Translations under genes and position numbers: made by a program
In this document: positions 1 to 9,998 of the stretch, one piece after another
Position numbering within the stretch: the stretch's first letter is position 1
Layout: every line of letters begins with the position of its first letter
DNA from: Dolomedes plantarius
Lineage: Eukaryota; Arthropoda; Arachnida; Araneae; Dolomedidae
Reading direction: 5' to 3'
DNA length: 64,000 nt
NCBI GenBank assembly: GCA_907164885.2
Contig: OU015493.1
Span: forward strand, 122,947,193 to 123,011,192
The notes under the pieces: generated by a model
Told to the model about the DNA's origin: nothing
Databases searched by the model: none
What the model saw: only the letters and a program-made list of their open reading frames with translations

Positions 1-72
1 AATTTATGGATAAAATTAAGTGATACTCCTCTTTTGCCGCTTTAAAAAGAGTAATGAATTTTCTCCGATAAA

Positions 73-1578
73 CATTCATATCCATAAATTAAGGATAATG
101 CCAGCTCCAGCAAATAAAGGTTCAGAAACAAAACAAACGCGACGTATTCATAAAGCCCATTTATTAAACAAAAGATAAAGAACAAAAAAGATGGTGTATG
201 TATGATACCATTCATAAAAACTATGATTTTTGCTCCCTGGAGCAATTGTAAAAAAATATCTCCTTTACAAAAACTCAATATTACATGGTTGGTATGATGG
301 TTAATACATTGTATGTCTCCCGTGCGATGAAATACAGTCCGTACAACGCCTAGGCATGCTGAGTATCAAATTATCGAGCTTATCTTGGGGAAGAGTACTC
401 CACTCAGCAAGCAATGCTCTCCTAAGCTCCGGTACACATGTAGGAGGTGATTGATGGGCTGCAACTCGTCGGCCAAGCATGTCCCACACATGCTCTATCG
501 GATTCAAGTCAGGTGAGAATGTTAGCCATTCCATACGGGTGATATCTTCCGATTGAAGGCATTCGTTTACGATGTTTGCTCGGTGAGGACGGGCGTTGTC
601 ATCCATAAACACAAATTCTGCACCCATGGCACCCCTAAACAAACGTACATGTTGTTCCAGAATGATGTCCCGATAAATGTGGCCGTTCATGGTTCTGATT
701 TGAACATGCAGATCTGTTCTGGAGCCCAGTATAATTCCTCCCCGAACTAGCAATCCTGCACTGCCGTAACGGTGTCGTTCAATGATGTTGTCTTGGTGGT
801 AACTGGTACCTGGCGTTCTCCTTATGAAAGTCGGACGTGAATCAGACTACAAGCTAAACCTGGACTCGTCGGAAAACATCACACAAGCCCACTGTGAGGA
901 TGTCCACATTGCATGTTCTCTACTCCAGACTAATCGCTGCCTACAGTGAGTTGCCGTGAGCGGAACACATCTGACAGGCCTGCTAGCATATAGACCAATA
1001 TTTCCCAAACGTCTGTACACGGTTTGCCTTGAAACTGTGGTACCCGTGGCTGCAGATAGCTGACAAGACAGGTCGGATGCTGTGCTCCGACTGCTTTTTT
1101 TGGCTGTTACTGCCAAATACCGGTCTTCATTCGGCGTTGTAACTCGGGGCGACAGGTACTGTAACGTCCACTGACATTTCCATCATCTTGGAATCGTTGC
1201 CAAAGCCTAGAGATGACACTTTGGGCAATTCCAAGTTCCTCGGATACTTCCATCTGAGTACGCCCACATTCCAGGCGGCCGATAATTCTACCACGTAAAA
1301 AATCATCCACATGCGTCCTCTGTGTTATAACTATTCGGTTATGGCACCTAGCGTCTTACAGAACGCTTGTGAACAATTTTACTTCTTTGCCACCATTCCT
1401 TATATACCCCTCTCTTACACTCTCGTCATTGTGACGTACTATCGGCGTCATATGGTGGCTTCCTGTAACTTGCATATTATTCTTGAAGATGTGTGTGATA
1501 ATTCTACAGGTGAAATTTTTACTTTAGAGTTCGATTTCCATGTGATTCTGAATTATCCTTAATTTATGGACATGAGTG
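73..1578 (-). mobile_element. Tc1-like DNA transposon, near full length, inactive
   Basis: Terminal inverted repeats share the core TCCATAAATTAAGGATAAT, seen directly at 81-99 and as its complement near 1552-1570. The right end is followed by TA (1579-1580); the left flank reads AA, so one TA has probably mutated. The 1.5-kb length is normal for the Tc1 group and the transposase lies between the ends on the minus strand. It sits in the glutamate receptor gene, upstream of the M4 exon, so presumably in an intron. The repeat core is seen directly; family placement is from transposase motifs. Confidence 0.85.
301..1310 (-). pseudogene. Tc1-like transposase, frameshifted
   Basis: Cut-and-paste transposase remnant read in pieces on the minus strand. 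1310-1107 gives the N-terminal helix-turn-helix (MDDFLRGRIIGRLECGRTQ). 1116-847 gives the second DNA-binding half and the first catalytic Asp in MFSDESRFSL. 753-301 gives the rest of the DDE domain: the second Asp in VFMDDNARPH, then FSPDLNPIEHVWDML with the final Glu. The pieces are in different frames, with breaks near 1110 and around 750-845, so no intact protein can be made. It resembles the Tcb1-type transposases common in spider and insect genomes. The catalytic residues themselves are still readable. Confidence 0.88.
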
Positions 1579-2084
1579 TATATTCAGATACCAATTCCTA
1601 CGATTAAGACATTGATATTATGACGTACGCAATATCATTATTCGAAGAACAAAATTTAGAAATAAAATATTCCCTCTTAAAATTCTTGTAAATATTTTTG
1701 TAAACCTTAACATACGATTTTATTACTGTTTGTATCACATATCACCGTAATAGATTGTGTCGATATAAATACTAAATTTCTCCTTCATTCATAACAATGG
1801 TCTGTCAAACGGTAGTTTGAGATGTTCGAGGCATCAAAATTTTGGAATATTAAGAATTTTTACGTATATGCTAATGCTTCATCTCAAGTTTTATGTGAAA
1901 TTTCTCAGCTAATTATTGCTGCTAAGATGCAAAACTGGTTAAAAAAGTTATAAATGAATCTAAAACGAATGTATAAATATCTTCTATTTTTTTTCACTGA
2001 TTATGATATAATAATTACACATGTGTACTAGACTCGTGTAACCTAAATGTCCCTTACATCTGGCGGAATTCATAATATTTTCAG
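1579..2084. other. AT-rich intronic sequence upstream of receptor exon
   Basis: No coding potential or repeat ends recognised. It ends in the pyrimidine/AG acceptor of the exon at 2085 and is best read as the rest of the receptor intron that carries the Tc1-like copy. Earlier receptor exons must lie left of the window. Confidence 0.6.
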
Positions 2085-2353
2085 GAAATTCGAAATTGAG
2101 AAACTGGCTTTCAGGAGGCATACTACAGCTCCAAGAAGAAGGCAGGCTGCACACGTTTAAGGAGAAATGGTGGAAACAAAAGAAAGGAGGAGGGAAGTGT
2201 TCGGCACTGAAATCTTCGGGGAGTGTAAATGAGCTAGGACTAGGAAATGTTGGAGGAGTTATTCTAGTAATGATACTGGGACTATGCCTATCTGCAATCG
2301 TAGGAGTTGTCGAGTTCTTCTGGTATCAGCGGAAACTTCGTAGAGACCCAGAG
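2085..2353 (+). CDS. Ionotropic glutamate receptor, kainate-like: S2 end and M4 exon
   Basis: Internal exon of a ligand-gated cation channel of the ionotropic glutamate receptor family. It opens after TTTTCAG at 2084 and closes at GAG|GTAAGC at 2353, phase 0 at its 3' end. The reading gives the end of ligand-binding lobe S2 (LRNWLSGGILQLQEEGRLH, then KEKWW and a Cys that would form the S2 disulfide). A linker and the fourth membrane helix follow (LGNVGGVILVMILGLCLSA, then VVEFFW), ending in basic YQRKLRR. LGNVGGVILV is closer to kainate (LGVQNIGGIF) than to AMPA receptors. 269 nt, no stop. The gypsy-like insertion begins about 22 bp past the donor without damaging it. An orphan exon is excluded by the matching terminal exon at 5986. 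Confidence 0.9.
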
Positions 2354-2375
2354 GTAAGCAGATTTCACTATGCCT

Positions 2376-2935
2376 TATTTTAATTTTAACAGCTGGTAAA
2401 ACGCAAGAATGTTTTAAACTGTTAGGATGTATTCCTAAATTTTCCACTCCCGGTTACCCATAATCAAATGAACAAGTTGAAAGATGGATGGGAACAATGA
2501 AGTCTATGCTTCACCGTGATATTAATTCCCAAGGTAGAGACTGGGATAAGCAACTTCCATTCTTATTATGGGCATACCGAGAAGTACCTAACGCTACAAC
2601 AGGGGATGCTCCATTTTTACTCGTATATGGACACCCACCTATAGGACCTTTAGCGATATTAAAGTCCAGTTGGGAAGATGAAGTAACCGTTTAGAAGATG
2701 CTGCAGAGTATGCGGAGGAGATCGCGGAAAATCAACAACAAAAGTATGCTCATTGTTATAATTTACGATCGAAAGACTCTGAATTTTCTGTAGTGGTGTT
2801 GATCCCGGATTCTACCAATAAACTTTGTTCTAAATAGAAAGGACCCGGAAAAATAATAGAAAGAAAATCACCGCATTCATATGCTGTAAAACTACCCGAC
2901 GGAAGTGTTTGACATCTGCATTAAAACAAATTACG
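2376..2935 (+). pseudogene. Retroelement integrase, core end and GPY/F-type C-terminus
   Basis: The end of the catalytic core reads around KLLGCIPKFSTPGYP, then EQVERWMGTMKSMLHRDINS (the region holding the final catalytic Glu) and LLWAYREVPNATTG. Stops and frameshifts begin near 2692. Beyond them 2750-2935 still shows a GPY/F-type module (KGPGKIIERKSPHSYAVKLP) and a NKLRK motif. This C-terminal module runs without any LTR into the RT leader. One base near 2382 disturbs the frame at the left edge. Family: Ty3/gypsy integrase; not functional. Confidence 0.8.
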
Positions 2936-3072
2936 GAAGAATATACAACCAATCAGAGCTATGGGTGTCATTTATGAAATGGATGAAGAAGTCGTAAAAA
3001 TACAACACACTCCGGTGGAACAACAGACGATCAGTAATCAAAAACGGAAGAAGAATATCAATTAAAAAGCGT

Positions 3073-4436
3073 TACCATCGATACAATATAGAGAATTATT
3101 GCATCTTGTTAAAGAATACAGGACGGTTTTTGATGGTGAACTGAAACGAGCTAAAGTAGGTTCCCATGTTATCCATTTGAAACCCGAGGTTTAACGAAAA
3201 CAACCACATATTTATACAGTGTGTGAAACTTGAGGTCTAATGTAGAAAAGCAAATAGAGGAGTTGTTAGGAAAATATGTAATAGAACTATCTTCGGCGGA
3301 AATCGCTTACCCTTTGGTATGTGTTGTCATGAAAGATGGAGAAATCCGATTGTGTGCAGACAACAGAGATTTAAACTCTGGGACGAAAGTATCACCGTTC
3401 TCAATGCAAAACTCAGAAAACCTTAGATTTAAAGCTGGAAGCGCTAAGTATTTGACCACTCTTGATTTCTTGAAAGGGAAATACTGCTTGAGAAGAGTAG
3501 TCGACAATTGGCAAGCTTGTGTCTCCTAAAGGCCAATATCAGTGGAACGTAATGCCATTTGGTCTGTCTGGAGCACCTACCACTTTCCAGAAAACTATGA
3601 ACAAGTATTACGGGCGCATAGAGATTATGCGGAAAGTATTTTGGATGCCATCATAATTTTCCCCTCGAGCTGGGAAGACCATCACAAGCATATTAGAGCC
3701 ATCTTTGTGACTCTGAAAACATTAAATTTCTCAGAGAATTTAAAGAAGTGCTCATTTGCGATGTCAAAGGTCAAGTACTTCGGACATGTTGTTGGGTCAG
3801 GCGAACATAGCCTGATCCCGAAAAAATTTCAGCCATCCAAAGTATGAAGATGCCTAAAACCAAAAAAGCATTGAAATCTTTACTGGGTTTGTTCAATTAT
3901 TATAGGGAATATGTGCTGCATTATGCTAATGTGGCTAAACCATTGACCGACTTGAGCAGAAAAGCTGTCCCTAATGACATTACATGGTCGGACAAGGCCC
4001 AAGCATCGTTCAATAAACTGAAAGACAGCCTATGATCTCACCTCACTGTCTACTTCTGATATGAATAAGGCTTTTGAAATCCATACCGATGCTTCTTTTA
4101 CCGGTATTGGTGCATGTTTAATTCAAAGGGATAAAGAGGGCAAGATGCAGCCCATAACTTCTGTGAGCCAAAAGTTCACTCTCATCTAATCCAAGTGGAG
4201 TACAATAGAGAGAGAAGCTTACGCCGTAATCTGGCGTTAAGGAAATTTGAAATGTGGACTTACGGAACACATATTACCTTACTCACAGACCATAATCCTC
4301 TGAAGTATCTGAGTGAAGGAATCCCTATGATTGCTAGATAACGGAGGTGGTAATTGGCTCTCTCTCGTTACCAAGTGTCTATCACACATAAACCTAGAAG
4401 TGCCAATACTGTTGCGGACGCATTGTCTCGCATTTA
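3073..4436 (+). pseudogene. Ty3/gypsy reverse transcriptase and RNase H, degraded
   Basis: The RT leader (RELLHLVKEYRTVFDGELKR) starts near 3090. 3230-3529 gives palm motifs including KDGEIRLCADNRDLNS and LTTLDFLKG. 3542-3847 continues with the area of the catalytic motif, read as SILDAIIIFPSSWEDH where active elements have F/Y-x-DD; the second Asp is replaced, so the site is dead. 3844-4035 covers the thumb (KALKSLLGLFNYYREYV). RNase H follows at 4050-4436 (EIHTDASFTGIGACLIQRDK, IEREAYAVIW, LLTDHNPLKYLSEG) and ends in a VADALSRI-type stretch plus TAA. Several frameshifts and stops. Confidence 0.85.
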
Positions 4437-4452
4437 AGAGTAAAAACCAGAG

Positions 4453-4488
<36 letters not shown>

Positions 4489-5165
4489 TATTTATTTATT
4501 TATTTATTTAATTTGTGTTAGCGTTATTATTATTATGCTTACCATTCACTTTATTATGTGACTTTGTTTAATTGAGAATTTGTCTTGTGTTTAAGGGATT
4601 TCTAAGATTATGATTTATTGTCTTGACGTTAGGTATAAAATCTTATATGTACCTTTGTATTATCTGTTTAATTTTCATTACTGGCTCTTGGAACAGTCAG
4701 CAGAGTGCAAAACAGGTTAATGCTGGACATTTCATGAACTGAGTGCTGAACTTTTAATAGACTAAGGTTAGAGCTTGAACTTAAGATGTATAAAGAACTC
4801 ATGCATAGCTACCTTATAAGTGTAGTTTCCTTAAGATGGACAGGGTCAATCTATGGAAACTGGGGAGAGGGTGGGAGGATCCTGCCTGCGGCGAAGATTC
4901 GTGGAGAGTTCACGAGAGGTAGTGGGGACGGTGAGTTGCGAAGGGGCCCGTGAAGAACGCCAGAGTGTGAGTGATCGTGACTCTGAGAAGAGGGGAATGG
5001 AGGATTCCTACCTCTTTGTGTTGTGTGGACGGTAAATGTGTAAATAATTTGTAAATAGTCATTAATTTGTATATGTTCATCACTATATGTATTAAAGTGG
5101 TGTGTCATCAATGGTGGTATTCATTTCCCAACCCAAATCAGGAGAGAACCAGCCGTGTCTCGGAA
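4437..5165 (+). repeat. Probable 3' UTR and LTR of the gypsy-like element
   Basis: Starts with a TA microsatellite (about 4456-4485) and a TTTA run. A GC-richer block at 4850-5035 and an ATTAAA polyA-like signal near 5091 follow, a layout typical of an LTR. No second copy exists in the window, so this is inference from position. The open frame at 4853-5035 is not recognisable. Confidence 0.4.
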
Positions 5166-5171
5166 CGGATT

Positions 5172-5533
5172 GGATTCGCTCACTTCAATGCTAACCTATG
5201 GAGAAAATGTGTCCAGGGATTGCTGACTTGGATTTAAAGATTTTTTTAAAATTGTTCTCCATAATAGAGAAAGAAATTTTACGTCTTGGAACATTTTTCA
5301 TTTTAAAAAATGCTTTTAAATTTAAATTATTCGGGGGGGAAAATCTGGTATAGTGTGTTTTAAACGCTCCTAAATTCCTTTGGTGGACAAAATTTATAAA
5401 ATGAATCCTGTTGCAAGGTGCAGAAAAGTGTAGTTTACCTGGAAATACCTTTCTTATTGGATTATCAGCATATATGTAGCTGTAAATAGTAGACACATTT
5501 TCTCCATAGGCTAATATTGAGGTGGGCGAATTC
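5172..5533. mobile_element. MITE-like element with ~43-bp inverted repeats
   Basis: 5172-5213 and the complement of 5490-5533 match at most positions, with the perfect core CCTATGGAGAAAATGTGTC. The 275-bp interior has no recognised gene; the minus open frame 5191-5535 is a by-product. It lies in the receptor's last intron downstream of the gypsy-like LTR. No transposase signature assigns it to a superfamily. Confidence 0.7.
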
Positions 5534-5985
5534 AATAGGGTTAGTACACTGCAGCCTTAATTAGATTGTTTTAGATATTTAAATAATTAAGTGTTTTCCC
5601 AAGCAAAACTAAATATGCCTCTTCTACGGAAAAAAAATAAATAATATATTTTAACTCAAGAAAGCGACAAACTCACAAGAAATGAATCATTTGCGCAACA
5701 GAATTAGCACAACAATCAAATTCAGTCAAAATCACAGATCAGAATTCTCTCACGCTTTCATATTCTAATTATCTAGGAAATTACCATAATCCATCAAATG
5801 TGATTTCACGTATCATATGATCGAAAAATATATATCTTCTTGATTCAGATTTAAGTATGTAGTATACTTAGCCACCAATCAGATGTGTCCTTTAAAAAGA
5901 AAATGAAAACATTATTTCTTTAGTTATTGTCAAATGTTGGTATTTCTTTATGACATTATTATATATGCCATAATCTATTCCACAG
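5534..5985. other. AT-rich remainder of the receptor last intron
   Basis: No repeat ends or coding signal recognised. It finishes in the acceptor TAATCTATTCCACAG of the terminal exon. Confidence 0.6.
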
Positions 5986-6129
5986 AATTCCATCTGCCAG
6001 CTGTTCCTAAAGGAAGTCAAGTACGCCATCACTTGTGGGAGTTCCTCAAAAGCAGCCCCTAAAATGAAAGACAAAGAAGAAGAGGAGTCAAATGACGAGG
6101 ACAGATCTGGTTATAAGACGTTTTCTTAA
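5986..6129 (+). CDS. Ionotropic glutamate receptor, terminal coding exon (cytoplasmic tail)
   Basis: Follows CTATTCCACAG at 5985 and joins the M4 exon in phase 0. It encodes 47 residues and a TAA. The tail starts NSICQLFLKEVKYAITCGSS, which matches the membrane-proximal tail of arthropod kainate receptors (S-x-C-x-x-F-x-x-E-x-K-x-x-x-x-C). It continues into a charged stretch (KMKDKEEEESNDEDR) and ends GYKTFS. The tail is short for the family. A polyA signal AATAAA follows at 6295. The exon was found by phase and homology; the longest open frame on the other strand here (5892-6074) is a shadow. The host gene's 3' end is thus complete despite 3.6 kb of intron, mostly transposon. Confidence 0.85.
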   Translation, partial: NSICQLFLKEVKYAITCGSSSKAAPKMKDKEEEESNDEDRSGYKTFS

Positions 6130-6527
6130 CAAATGTGAAACTAATTTTGTACAAAATGTAAACTAAAATTAAAAATTTATCTTCAAACTGCTCATGGGAG
6201 AAGTGACGGAATGTGATACTGAATTTTTGAATGAAACTGTGCGAATTAAATATTTCATTCTTTTTGTAAAAGTTGTAAATGAAATTATATTTAAAATAAA
6301 TTTTATATAAATATTCATTTTTTATAACTTATTTTACAAAATACTGTAGCTCTCATTTCTTTCCGAGCATCCCTGTAATTGCATTCTAAAAAAATATATA
6401 TATAGATTAGGCTTAAATGTAAATATTTTACTGGACAATATTTACCGATAGAGAGCGTATCTTACTTAGAAACTAAGGGGTTATATTTATCAGTTCCTGT
6501 AAAAATGCACGGTTCGTACCACATTTA
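6130..6527. other. Receptor 3' UTR and downstream spacer
   Basis: AT-rich, with the polyA signal at 6295; nothing else recognised. Confidence 0.5.
6295..6300 (+). other. Polyadenylation signal AATAAA for the receptor gene
   Basis: Canonical AATAAA 166 bp after the receptor stop codon, in AT-rich 3' UTR-like sequence. Cleavage would fall near 6315-6330. Inferred from position only. Confidence 0.5.
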
Positions 6528-6866
6528 GTTGGCTGGATTAGGTTTTCTGGCGCAAGGTCCATCAAGGGACAAGCTGCGCCAACCATATGGTAGACAAACA
6601 CATTAAACACGAACAGGTAATAAGACTAGTAGTGTCCAGGTGATGAAATAATTTTTTAAAAATAAATAATTAAATGGTGCAACTAGCCGCATACAAACCG
6701 TGGTAAAAACGTACAGATGTGATAAATGAAGTTGTATAAAAGGGTGGCAAGACGCTAAGATTTAGGTATCATGAAAATATAAATATACGAAGATGATAAA
6801 AAGAATCATGAGCGAAACTGGAGATAGGTTACAAGTGAAACAAAAGTAAAATAGATATTATATCAG
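6528..6866 (-). mobile_element. LINE 3' end, second copy
   Basis: On the minus strand this ends in CTTGCGCCAGAAAACC and CCAGCCAAC. That parallels the 3' end of the next LINE copy (CTTGCACCATTAAGCAACC), and the two share 3' UTR motifs such as GATAAAA...TCATG. Only 3' UTR remains; no coding sequence. Two same-family LINE tails therefore lie head to tail. Confidence 0.6.
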
Positions 6867-6867
6867 A

Positions 6868-7750
6868 TTGGTTGGTTGGTTGCTTAATGGTGCAAGGTCC
6901 AGAGAGGACATGCTGCGCCAGACACATGGTAAAACCCGAAACACCATAATCGAGTGCGTTGGTAAGAAGGTAAAAACAGGGATGTATAAAAGATGATAAA
7001 AGTAGTCATGTTTAGAGAGTGATAAAAACAACTATGTATGAATTGTGATAAAAAGTGTGATAAAGCCACTAAAATTAATGCAAACAAAGACAATGGATAA
7101 AAAAAATTAGATTAACGAAAGAAAACCAGCACACCGTAAGAACTGGAAAACAGTAGGGTGGGGTGTTTCACCCACAAGATCACTCAATGTAAGCGAAGTA
7201 GAGCCAAATTATTTAAGATAAAAATTGGTGAGTTCGGCACACTCTGTCAAAATATGGCGAATGGTGAGGTGACAGTCGCAATGATAACAAATGGGGAGCT
7301 CTTTCTCCTTCCAGCAAATGTCTGTGGGTGATTCATGAATGGTCAGTTCTAAGCCGCGTGATGATGGCATCCAATTTCCTGGGAAATAATGGTGGCCAGA
7401 CAGTGATGGTGGGTTTTATATGGTGGAGATTGTTTGCAATTTCGAGGTCCCATTCTGGCCACCATCTATCCAAAAAAAAGTCTCTCGTAATATGTTTAAG
7501 GTCAGAGAAAGGGACAGGGTAATTTAAAACTACATTTGGATTTTTTTGCTGATCCGTCAGCAAGTTCGTTGCCTGCAATCCCTACATGAGCTGGTATCCA
7601 GCATAAAAATTAATTTATGATGGTGCATAAGGACAGTAGAAACCAGGCTATGACTTATACCGATTATACTTATACCGATTTGGAGGCTTTCCAGCACACT
7701 TAACGAATCTGAGTAAATGAAAAAAAAATTGAGGAAAGTACAAAACACGT
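6868..7750 (-). mobile_element. LINE (Jockey/I-type) 3' part with RNase H remnant
   Basis: 5'-truncated non-LTR retrotransposon on the minus strand. 7748-7580 contains an RNase H stretch (FIYSDSLSVLESLQ, then HSLVSTVLMHHHKL, here with an internal frame break). 7545-7333 contains YPVPFSDLKHITRDFFLDRW and VWPPLFPRKLDAIITRLRT, the tail that follows RNase H in Jockey/I-like ORF2 proteins. The copy then degenerates through a 3' UTR to a tail of repeated CCAACC units at 6869-6882. Clade assignment is from motif memory. Confidence 0.7.
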
Positions 7751-8510
7751 GTAACTCCGTTATTCAACGAATGGCACCAGTGCGTACTATTACCTTAACT
7801 TTTGCTACCCAGCAGTTTCAACACTGGAAATGAAGATCTGCGAGGTCGACTCATGCAATTCCCTTTACGATATAGCTGATCTTTATCGTACTGTATTTTT
7901 CTAGTCTTTTACTGATATTTCTTTCTGTGCTGTATGTTAATAAATATAAAGTAACTAGAGAGAATTTCGATAAAAGGGAGTGTAATGTTAACATAACATT
8001 GCTGAAAATTCTTTCTCACTTGCAGATTTGCGGTTCTCCTCGCGTTTTTGTTGATGTAAGTGTTGAAAGAACATTCGAATTGAACAAACTGAAGTTAAGT
8101 GAAGATTTTTAAACTGCGAAAACGGAATTCCAGTTTTGTTTTATACCGTTGGAGTATTCGTTGTGTTAAATGTTTTTAGGCGATCGGTATCAGGGCTGAA
8201 AGATATAATTTAGAGTGAAAGGGGAAAATGTGTATGTTACAGTGGTGCATAGTAATGGGTTTAATTGCGAATAAGGTTGAATGTTCAGTGTACAAGGATG
8301 AGGTGCGTTTGGTAGAAAAAAAATAAATAACAAATGCTGGCTTATGTTGAGATAAAACAATTTTAGTTCTATGTAAACCTTTCAACAAATTATATGCAAA
8401 ACTGTGATTTAAAACGTACTGATACAAGTAATTTTTTTTAATTTATTCATAAAAAAGGTGTTAAATTCTGAACAAAACTATTTTAAATTATACATGTGTT
8501 TACATAAACA
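7751..8510. other. Unassigned AT-rich spacer
   Basis: No recognisable gene. A 61-codon open frame at 7927-8112 (+) matches nothing I know, and no repeat ends are visible. Confidence 0.4.
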
Positions 8511-9395
8511 GGGCCAGCGCTAGGGGCGGGCAAGCCGGGCCCCTGCCCGGGGCGGTAACCTTAGGAGGCGGAAAATGGGCTGTAAAATTAACTAGTTTAT
8601 GAAGAAAATGATTAAACCAAGATTCATTTGAATACTTATGAAAATTAATAGGTGGACTTTTAATAAAATTTGCTTTTAATATGCTTTACGAACTTTTAAG
8701 TATAGGTACCCACTCACTTCAAAAATCCTTAAGCATGAGAACGACATAAGAAGGTTGAGGTATGTAGTTTTTAAATAAAACCACGTTTTGAAAGATGAGT
8801 AGAGTTTTCGTGTATTAAAGACCAAATCCAAAACCGAACCAAAAATACAGAGCAATATAGATAAAATATCAAAATATTTCAAGGAAACCGCTTAAACTCC
8901 CGCAACTTGCAACTCCCGCTTAAAAATGGCTTAAAAATGCATAAAATAAAAAATTACCCTTTTTTATAATTTAAATAAATGGACACATACAAAGTGCTGT
9001 AAAAGAATTTTTTACCGTGTGTTTTAATTTGTCGCATCATGCATGGGGTCGCGAAAAAACCAGTCATGACAAGCTGTGACACGATTTTTACGCTACTATT
9101 ATAAAAAGGAAAAGAGGCAGTTCGAGTGTTTTATTTATGCAATAATTGCCTCACAGGTAAGCATAAATAAAACTTTTAGTGAAGTAGAGTGCGTTACATA
9201 CAATTATTATTTGCCGTGAGTTTTGGAAAATTGTGTCATAAAGTGTGTTGTAAAAGTAAGGTGAGTAGGTAATTATTAAAAAATAGGCAGCTTTTCTAAA
9301 TAAATATTTTTATAGCTTCTACAGGATGTTTTTGGAAAAACGTTCAAATACGTCAATTTTTTGGCCACTTTGGTGTTTCATGCAGTAGGATACAC

Positions 9396-9860
9396 CTCCT
9401 ATGAGGGGTAATTTTTACCCCTCTTATTTAGATAGGGAATATGGGCCGAGTGGCACTTTGTTTTTAAGGGCTAATAATTCTTACTACGGTCGATTATTTT
9501 TATAAATCGTTTGAATAGTTTTCGATATATATTTAAATTTAAATTAGCCATGAGCCATTTAAAAATTATTTTTTTTAAGCATGTTATCTTTAAATTTTGA
9601 CTTTTTGCTCGGACACGTCGATTTTGTTTTGAAGGAAGTCACTTTTCTTTTTATTTTGTTTTTTTATATTTATCAACCCATATGAAGGATAATTTTTACC
9701 CCTATTATTTGGATAAAGAAAGTGAGTCAAGTGCCACCTCGTTTTGAAAGGTTTATAATTCTTCTTACAACGACGCATTTTTTCGAAAATAATATGAGCC
9801 AAATAAAAATTATTTCTTTGAGCATGTTACCTAACAGAAATAAGCAAAACTGTCTTTTTT
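9396..9860 (+). repeat. Imperfect tandem duplication, period about 285 bp
   Basis: A block with GGTAATTTTTACCCCTCTTA followed by GAGTGGCAC at about 9403-9455 recurs near 9688-9740 as GATAATTTTTACCCCTATTA followed by AAGTGCCAC. Downstream words also recur (AGCATGTTA at about 9579 and 9817). The second copy breaks off before the Tc1-like insertion at 9999. No coding content. Confidence 0.6.
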
Positions 9861-9998
9861 TTAAATAAAATCGATGGATCCAAGAAAAAGTATGCTTTTT
9901 CTTGGAAAAATATTTTTTTGGCTTATGGTAACTTTGACAGTAAATATTCTAAATCTAATTAAACGATTTTTAAAAAAAAGAAGAAAGTAATACATATA

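Larger units (their letters stand above)
2376..5160 (+). mobile_element. Ty3/gypsy-like LTR retrotransposon, 5'-truncated, integrase before RT
   Basis: A decayed pol region occupies the receptor's last intron. It begins inside the integrase core about 22 bp after the splice donor, so the 5' LTR, gag, protease and integrase N-terminus are missing. The order read along the + strand is integrase C-terminal half, linker, reverse transcriptase, RNase H, then an in-frame TAA right after the usual ADALSR-type ending at 4436. That is a copia-like order in an element whose RT and RNase H are clearly Ty3/gypsy type. 4437-5160 is likely 3' UTR plus LTR; without the 5' copy, LTR limits cannot be set. Confidence 0.8.
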
